Under the pieces are notes generated by a model that saw only the letters and a program-made list of their open reading frames with translations, was not told the DNA's origin and searched no databases. The translations under genes were made by a program, and so were the position numbers. 64,000 bases of DNA from Verrucomicrobiota bacterium (GTDB lineage Bacteria > Verrucomicrobiota > Lentisphaeria > Oligosphaerales > Oligosphaeraceae): contig JAGVUR010000125.1 in NCBI GenBank assembly GCA_019136135.1, positions 1 to 64,000 of the forward strand, given 5' to 3'. Positions 59,201 to 64,000 of the stretch are shown here, in pieces; the stretch's first letter is position 1; every line of letters begins with the position of its first letter.

Positions 59201-62200
59201 AATCGGGTTGGACTGTCACGACATACTTCGTCGCCTGCAAGGCATCGATCTCGATGTCAACGATCGTTCCGTTTTGGACCATGAAGTGCTCGGGTCTCGG
59301 ATTGGCCATCAGAGCGTCGCTCATGGTCAACGTGAACTCAATGTCGCCATCGGCAACAGGCTGGGATTCGACTGCCGTGATCACACCCACAAGACGATTG
59401 TCGCCAATCGGCAACGGGGACTTGACGATCAACTCGACCTCAGACGCAATCGCCTGAACCGTCCCGTTGTAGTCAACGCCCCAAATCTTGACCGTGTGCT
59501 TTCCAACACCGAACGGTCCGACTTCCAGGGTGTCCTGCGCGTCAACCAGCTCTTCTGCACCATCGTCAACCTGCCATTGCAACTGTGCCAAACCATTCAT
59601 CACGATAGGAATGGTGAAGTTGGTGGTAACGGTCGGTTCGGTGGGCAGTCCTGTCGCGTCAATCGTCGCTTCTGCGATAGTGAATGTCGCGGTGGTCGGA
59701 TTTGCATCCCAGACTCCATTTTGCCTGCCGACTGCCTGAACCGTGTAGGTTCCGAGTGGCAACGGGGTATCAATCGTAATCTTGTCTGCGATGTCGTGCT
59801 CAACATCGTCACCACCGAGGATGACATTGTTGTCTTCGTCCACAATGGTGAACTTGTAGAGATCGATGCTGTTCAATCCACTGGCGTCTTCAACGGTGAT
59901 GTCCACCAGCGTTCCGTATGCCACTGGGTTGCCCTGGCCGTTGATTGCCGCCGATGTGAGGACGATGCCCGTAGCCTTGACTGTCCACTCGCAGCTGTCC
60001 GTCGAGGTTTCCATTCCGTCTCCGTAGACGCCCTTGACTTCCAACTTGTAGGTGTAGCCTGCTGTGAAGTTAAGGCTCAAGATTGCGCCGGCGGGTTTCG
60101 CCACACCGAACGCGGTCACGATATCGAAATCAACCATGTCGGAAGACTTGCGGCTCAACTGCCACTTGTAGGCCTCCGCCAGATGGCAGAAGATCTCGAA
60201 GTCATGTGAAAGCACGGTTACGTTGGGATCCAACGGGTTGTTGATCTTCACGTAGGGCACGCCTGTTGACCATGTGTAAACGGTCGCATTCTCTTCAGCC
60301 TGCTCGCTTACCACGCCTTCCGTGCGCTTGCCGCAAACCTTCAGCGTGTGCGTGCCAGCCGCCAGGTCAGTCAGGATGATCTTGGACGCAACGCCAATCC
60401 AACCAGACCAGGCACCGCCATCCAGGCTGTACTTGTATTCGGTAATCTTGTAGCCACCAATGGTGATCTCAAAGTCGTCGAGATACGTCGAGCCGCCATT
60501 GGCAGGCAAATCGGCACTCGAGATCGTCGCAACGGGGACTGCGGTGTCGACCAATACGCCCTTGGAGGACTTGATCGCGGACCAGTTGCCCGCCGCATCC
60601 ATCGCCTTGACTTCGAAGACGTAGGTATTGCCATTTTCCAATGCCAAACCAGTTACTTCGACCTGGTTTTCAGCGGTGTCAACCCAGTCCTTGACGACTT
60701 CGATGACGATCCTGCTCTCGGTCTTCTTCACGAAGCTGGTGTCGCTCTTGCCACCGAATGCGACAATGCGATTGCCGCAAACGGCAAGTTGATGCCCTTG
60801 ACGTCCAGCGACGGTGACCATCTCGCTGCCCAAGACCCATTCGTTGCCGTCGCGGACGGCCAATTCGGTCTGGACAAGCTCGTTTTCTTCAGTCAGCTGA
60901 TTGTCTTTGTAGATGCCACCGGTAACGATCACGCGTTCGAATTCCGGCAACCATGCCGCCGCCAGATTTGTGCGTGCGTATGAAAGCGGTGCCAGGTTCT
61001 GGATGTCGCCAGAAGCCTTCATCACTTCAACGGAAGCCAGAGGATCGTGGTTGGAGTCTTCGCCGCCGATGAACCAGATGTCGTCAGTGGTATTGTCAGC
61101 GGAGGGAACTACAACCATCGCGAAGGATTGACGTCCCTGGTTCAAGTTGCGGATCACGCGCTGCGCATTGGCAATATTGTAGATTTCAACCTGGCTGCTG
61201 GCATTGCCCCTTGAATCGGCGCCGCCGGCGACCACGACCACATTGCCATTGTTCTGGCGCTGTACCGTAGCCTGGAAGTTGATACGGGCGACCGACAGGT
61301 CGGCAACCTTCACAATTCCGCCAGTGGAGACCGTATATTCGTAGATTTCAGACATCATTCCGTCGTTGGCATCGGTACCGCCGATGATCCAGACCTTGTC
61401 ATCCGAAACCTTGACCGCCTTGGCATTGTAGCATGCCTCGGGCAGGTGGCCGACGAGCCTCCAGCTGGTGCCGTCAAATGCCTCGATGCTGGACAAGGCA
61501 CCGTTGTTCGTGCCGCCGAAGGCCATCAGCTTGCCGTTGCCAAGGTTGACAAACGCGAAGTCGCTGCGAGCTTCCTTCAGGGATTGTGCCGCCTTGGTCC
61601 AGCTGCGGGTGGCGCTGTCGTACACGTCAACGCTTGACAATGACTTACCTTCGCCACCGTCAAAGCCGCCAATCGCGTATGCCTTGCCATTCATGACCAC
61701 GCTGGCAAAGTCTTCGCGACTGCTGGACAAGCCGTTGCTGTCATCGGACCAAACAGCCGTGTCGACACCTAGGACAATCCTGTACTTGTAGCCGGTAACC
61801 CCGATGTCATCGTCAGCAACCCACTTCGCATTCAGCTGGTCATTCTTGTCCGTGACCTGGATTTCATTCCAGTTTTCATCGGTGTTCTCGACGTTTCCGA
61901 CCACAGGAGCAGTGACATCCGTCAAGACATCCACAACCGTGAAGCCATCGGAAGTCGCCTGCGCCAATGCCACGTCGTTTTCGTCAAATGCCGTAACGGT
62001 AGCCGTATAGGTCACGCCCAGGATCAGGTCGTCCACTGTAAAGAAGCCAATGGTACCATTGACAATCTTAGCTTCAGCCGTGGGAACCAGGTCATCGCGC
62101 GTGTACTTGAGTGTGTAGTAGCTCGCCGGTGGGAATCCATTCTGCGCGGAGAAATCACTCCAGTTGGCAAACAGATCCGCCGGAGTCGCTTGTGGCAGCA

Positions 62201-64000
62201 TTTCATCTATGTCGTTACCAGCCCCGTCATTGACGGCAATGCCAACGCTAAAGATGTCGTCTTGCTTGCTGTAGAAGAATGTGCATTCGGTTTCGTTGGT
62301 GTCGCCATTGGCGAGAACCAAGGTCAAGGTCAGCTTGTACTGATAGATACCTTCGATTGACCAGCCGGTGAAGTCAGCGGTGTCGTCGGTGACTATCGCC
62401 AAACCGCCTTCATCGAAGCCTTCGAGCATAAACTCTTCCACGCCATTGTTCAGGACAAGGTTCCAGGATACGATTTCGACATTTGCGGGATCCAGGTCGC
62501 CGAAGTAGACCTTGACTGCCAAATCGTCGGAGTCATTACGGATGTACTGACCTGCGACCGGCGCGATGAACCTCACGGGATCCTCGGTGCTCAGACCTTC
62601 GATCGGCAGGTCGGCGACCGCCTTCAAGGCATGGCCAACCGCGTCGCCAAATGTGCTCTTCGCATTGTCCCTGACCTCAAACAAGACACCGTTTGCGGCC
62701 CAGTCAGCCGTGTCGGCGCCAAAGGTCAACGTCATCACTGCCCCTTCAACGGCAATGTCGGTCACACCGCAATCTGCCAGGCCCTGATATGGGAGAACAT
62801 CCTTTCTCTTGATCTGGAAGTCATTGTAGGCATTCAAGATATCAAGGTACTGAACCAGTGGCTCGGAGAAGGTAAGCGTAAAGACCGTTCCTGCAGGCAG
62901 GGTTCCGTCCTCGGCAACACGATTGCTGCTGACGATCGAGAGGAGTATCGGAGCCGCTTGATCCGCAAGCACCAGCTTGTTGATTCCAGATGCCTGGTAG
63001 GCGTTGCCGCGGTTCAACCTGTTCCCGTTCTCATCCGCCAACGTCTCGGAGCTGACCGCCAACGAGGCAGGAATGCTTCCCGTATCGGCAGCGGCTGCCT
63101 CATCAAACGAGAACATGATGAACTCATTATTCTGAGCGTCAACCTTCTTGTAGCCTTGCTTCCAAGCCTTGAGTCCCGTGCGTCCGCTCAAGGTCCACTG
63201 GACGGGAACGTAAGAACTGGCATTGGCGTCAAAGCCCCTCATCGTGCTGTCAATCACTGCTTCGGAGAATTGAACCATGATCGCATCCAACTTGCCGTTG
63301 CCGTCAACATCCAGAACCGCAAGCTCCTCGGTACGGTTGGCAGGAATCTCAATGTCACCAGATGCTACATCGAATGTGATCGGCTCGGGATCTTCGCCAG
63401 GTGCAGGCGCTACGACTTCCGTCCGCTCAATCCAGATGAACTCGCCCCTGTCCCAGGAGCCGTTGCCATTGGCATCGCAGAAGTAGAGGTCCCCAAGCAA
63501 CACGCCTTCCGAATTCAAGGGCGTGGTCCAGGCGCCGCCGCCGTTCCACAGGCGATCGACCTTGTTCAAGTACAGGCCGACAAGTCCGGCCTCGGCGGGA
63601 TCAACGGCATCCTTCAAGGCGACAAAGACGTCCTCGCCTTCGGTCCACTCGCCGTCGTCGTTGCGGTCGAAGAAGAAGATTCCGTTTCTGTCAGCCATCG
63701 CAAACGGCGTGACGGTATCGGCGTCAAATCCCTTGGCGCTGTACTTAACTCCAGAATGGACGATGATTGGTGCGACCGTGTCGCCCGTGGCGATGAAGTC
63801 GCCGGTTTCCGCATCGCGGAAGTCAACTGGGTTACCTGCCCAGTCAAGCAAGCCGGTCTTGTCGTTGTAGTTGACGCCAAGCTTCATGGCGCCAGTCGTG
63901 GTGCCCTTGTCGCAACCCGTAAAGGTAACTGTCACATGCAAGTAGTCATCGGACAATTCGGCATTGGTCGCAGTCAGAGGCTTGCCAGTAGCCATATCCG
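56202..64000 (-). CDS. Giant modular surface protein with cohesin-like, dockerin-like, Calx-beta and Kelch-like regions (5' end outside window)
   Basis: At least 2599 residues; the frame is open at the right edge, so signal and N-terminus are not seen. Numbering from the Met at 63995: Ig-like/SbsA-like beta-domains (~1-750, LTFSEPLVQYLD type); Kelch-like propeller (~750-1085, with KLMAFGGTNNGALSSIEAF and KVWIIGGTDAND); further Ig-like repeats; cohesin-like domain (~1635-1800, YQEFTVDVMVEAETAFRGGD, LTFKAL); Calx-beta (~1812-1915, TVTEGEGADYELTLTLSY) and a second related domain; dockerin-like pair of F-hands (~2035-2102, GDVNNDGEVTLSDLILLMNY and DGVIDYNDLIIFLNYL); second cohesin-like domain (~2118-2272, PGDVINVTIKAL). 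The C-terminus is a tandem GWN...GYW module (~2452-2598) like that of the neighbouring giant. It is likely exported and surface-bound. Confidence 0.8.
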   Translation of the reverse strand, partial: DMATGKPLTATNAELSDDYLHVTVTFTGCDKGTTTGAMKLGVNYNDKTGLLDWAGNPVDFRDAETGDFIATGDTVAPIIVHSGVKYSAKGFDADTVTPFAMADRNGIFFFDRNDDGEWTEGEDVFVALKDAVDPAEAGLVGLYLNKVDRLWNGGGAWTTPLNSEGVLLGDLYFCDANGNGSWDRGEFIWIERTEVVAPAPGEDPEPITFDVASGDIEIPANRTEELAVLDVDGNGKLDAIMVQFSEAVIDSTMRGFDANASSYVPVQWTLSGRTGLKAWKQGYKKVDAQNNEFIMFSFDEAAAADTGSIPASLAVSSETLADENGNRLNRGNAYQASGINKLVLADQAAPILLSIVSSNRVAEDGTLPAGTVFTLTFSEPLVQYLDILNAYNDFQIKRKDVLPYQGLADCGVTDIAVEGAVMTLTFGADTADWAANGVLFEVRDNAKSTFGDAVGHALKAVADLPIEGLSTEDPVRFIAPVAGQYIRNDSDDLAVKVYFGDLDPANVEIVSWNLVLNNGVEEFMLEGFDEGGLAIVTDDTADFTGWSIEGIYQYKLTLTLVLANGDTNETECTFFYSKQDDIFSVGIAVNDGAGNDIDEMLPQATPADLFANWSDFSAQNGFPPASYYTLKYTRDDLVPTAEAKIVNGTIGFFTVDDLILGVTYTATVTAFDENDVALAQATSDGFTVVDVLTDVTAPVVGNVENTDENWNEIQVTDKNDQLNAKWVADDDIGVTGYKYRIVLGVDTAVWSDDSNGLSSSREDFASVVMNGKAYAIGGFDGGEGKSLSSVDVYDSATRSWTKAAQSLKEARSDFAFVNLGNGKLMAFGGTNNGALSSIEAFDGTSWRLVGHLPEACYNAKAVKVSDDKVWIIGGTDANDGMMSEIYEYTVSTGGIVKVADLSVARINFQATVQRQNNGNVVVVAGGADSRGNASSQVEIYNIANAQRVIRNLNQGRQSFAMVVVPSADNTTDDIWFIGGEDSNHDPLASVEVMKASGDIQNLAPLSYARTNLAAAWLPEFERVIVTGGIYKDNQLTEENELVQTELAVRDGNEWVLGSEMVTVAGRQGHQLAVCGNRIVAFGGKSDTSFVKKTESRIVIEVVKDWVDTAENQVEVTGLALENGNTYVFEVKAMDAAGNWSAIKSSKGVLVDTAVPVATISSADLPANGGSTYLDDFEITIGGYKITEYKYSLDGGAWSGWIGVASKIILTDLAAGTHTLKVCGKRTEGVVSEQAEENATVYTWSTGVPYVKINNPLDPNVTVLSHDFEIFCHLAEAYKWQLSRKSSDMVDFDIVTAFGVAKPAGAILSLNFTAGYTYKLEVKGVYGDGMETSTDSCEWTVKATGIVLTSAAINGQGNPVAYGTLVDITVEDASGLNSIDLYKFTIVDEDNNVILGGDDVEHDIADKITIDTPLPLGTYTVQAVGRQNGVWDANPTTATFTIAEATIDATGLPTEPTVTTNFTIPIVMNGLAQLQWQVDDGAEELVDAQDTLEVGPFGVGKHTVKIWGVDYNGTVQAIASEVELIVKSPLPIGDNRLVGVITAVESQPVADGDIEFTLTMSDALMANPRPEHFMVQNGTIVDIEIDALQATKYVVTVQPDLGAADATTVSLQLLAQKVVDVTNGLYNVATNVCKVLVYSDVLLTFTPVVTPDAGLTIYQEFTVDVMVEAETAFRGGDILVKFDDTLYELRAEQAVDGDGNPVFDEKGNALPDAKSLFVAPFNSLGCVAEWVYDADDNIIGLRIGGSVASAAASAEPVKYASLTFKALAETADGEIELAGYADGAGLLLDPYGIVPGDSAAVVYNTVVVPVAFAKSQLSIAIAPATVTEGEGADYELTLTLSYALDSDIEVTVGTLDPITILAGETTWSQTFTAANNDELFGDTTNVFDITAVTGHADVEIAAALNTATIEILESDWALTFEALTNDADRAPLTEVTAGDTFILRVSLADGVTASGDAKIKLVLGGTAIADTEYLINKTITIADGENSAEILVTTYADTIAEDKTIELGASRITAGGALENAVSLFQAPIPVVVNVLYKPMIAGDVNNDGEVTLSDLILLMNYYDSGITAGDEEWDAYAAASDLSPIGAPDGVIDYNDLIIFLNYLPNDATRGGKTRGDAPEVINVAFTIEADKAEVAPGDVINVTIKALADTTQYAIGTILANVNFDNALFGIDGVFAPADYINPEFNLIQKGALAENGIEELGGTGLKTTMGTKGEFIFATIPLKVADKLTGSQAMFSLDKFNIGVNGAPYATERGNIIATCEPLILNIAQEGDVADIPEFKFGFTRSYGTRGAAEELELGMADGATIGYDEGLDKMWMAWPGVPGMPANYEIAFTAPGREEALKTDIRAKADKDIWNVEVFVPAGQKLTLDWNINLNDVTGEYSMPDYFTFTLVKADNSEINMRTIKTKRITFDGGVNEPGLKTTFKVVLSKADDGTVPPDPEVFDWTYRLYPGWNLIGAPFDFDEASNAKFKNFDLMAFNSNTQSYTYMINEFKAGMGVWVFVEADQMGSNNILEIGVNAAAYSTETGIAIKAGWNLVTPLYMQNANYTDPTGNGIETVWYWEANGYLKVVKDADVMIGKGYWIYSDRDTTIWPTN

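Noticed and set aside
39289..64000. Many plus-strand frames of 60-470 aa antisense to the two giant genes, e.g. 50674-52035 and 43063-44094
   Set aside because: They are shadows produced by the strong codon bias of the minus-strand repeats, with no ribosome sites, no recognisable domains and overlapping one another.

Overview
The window reads as a chromosomal segment from a glycan-degrading, Gram-negative-type bacterium of the PVC group, most likely Lentisphaerota (Victivallis-like) or a close verrucomicrobial relative. This is inference. It rests on many secreted carbohydrate-active proteins without SusC/SusD partners, a Cys-type sulfatase, a heparinase-like lyase, paired von Willebrand A membrane proteins, a zinc-ribbon Ser/Thr kinase, and giant surface proteins with LamG and calcium-binding repeats. 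No rRNA is present. There is one tRNA (Val, CAC), and almost all the rest is protein coding.

Layout. 1-423 is the 3' end of an A-type flavoprotein gene. 449-4773 holds two divergent carbohydrate genes around a 500-bp spacer with a perfect 15-bp inverted repeat. 4856-6193 is a metal-homeostasis operon: an ArsR/SmtB repressor overlapping a zinc-type CDF exporter by 4 nt. It is followed by a possible 26-aa membrane peptide, an orphan M.HaeIII-like cytosine methyltransferase, tRNA-Val with a clear terminator, and a roughly 155-bp palindromic MITE-like element. 7893-11564 has a serine hydrolase and a heparinase-like lyase. 11571-19390 is a minus-strand gene train: murG, sulfatase, two secreted glycan enzymes and ychF. 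murG and the sulfatase overlap by 4 nt. Upstream of its terminator lies a three-gene operon of a membrane coiled-coil protein, a 32-aa membrane peptide and a 56-aa lipoprotein with a TTG start. The two small genes are easy to miss.

21425-37123 contains a prepilin peptidase, a GHL10-type glycosidase followed closely by a YfcE phosphodiesterase, a sialidase-like BNR protein, two VWA membrane proteins, a sugar isomerase-like TIM barrel, the Ser/Thr kinase and a GH51 arabinofuranosidase. An EF-G paralogue follows at 37161-39191.

The right 25 kb encodes two giant proteins on the minus strand. The first (5411 aa) has a signal peptide and eight LamG-type modules alternating with thrombospondin-type-3-like calcium-binding stretches. 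The second (at least 2599 aa, cut by the window edge) carries Ig-like, Kelch-like, two cohesin-like, Calx-beta and dockerin-like regions. Both end in the same kind of tandem GWN...GYW module, which suggests a shared surface-sorting or anchoring signal. A sigma54-like -24/-12 site lies upstream of the first giant gene.

Three intergenic regions (25.4, 27.1-27.6 and 55.8-56.1 kb) carry copies of one mosaic of non-coding repeats built from GGGACTGGGAC-like units and other shared blocks.
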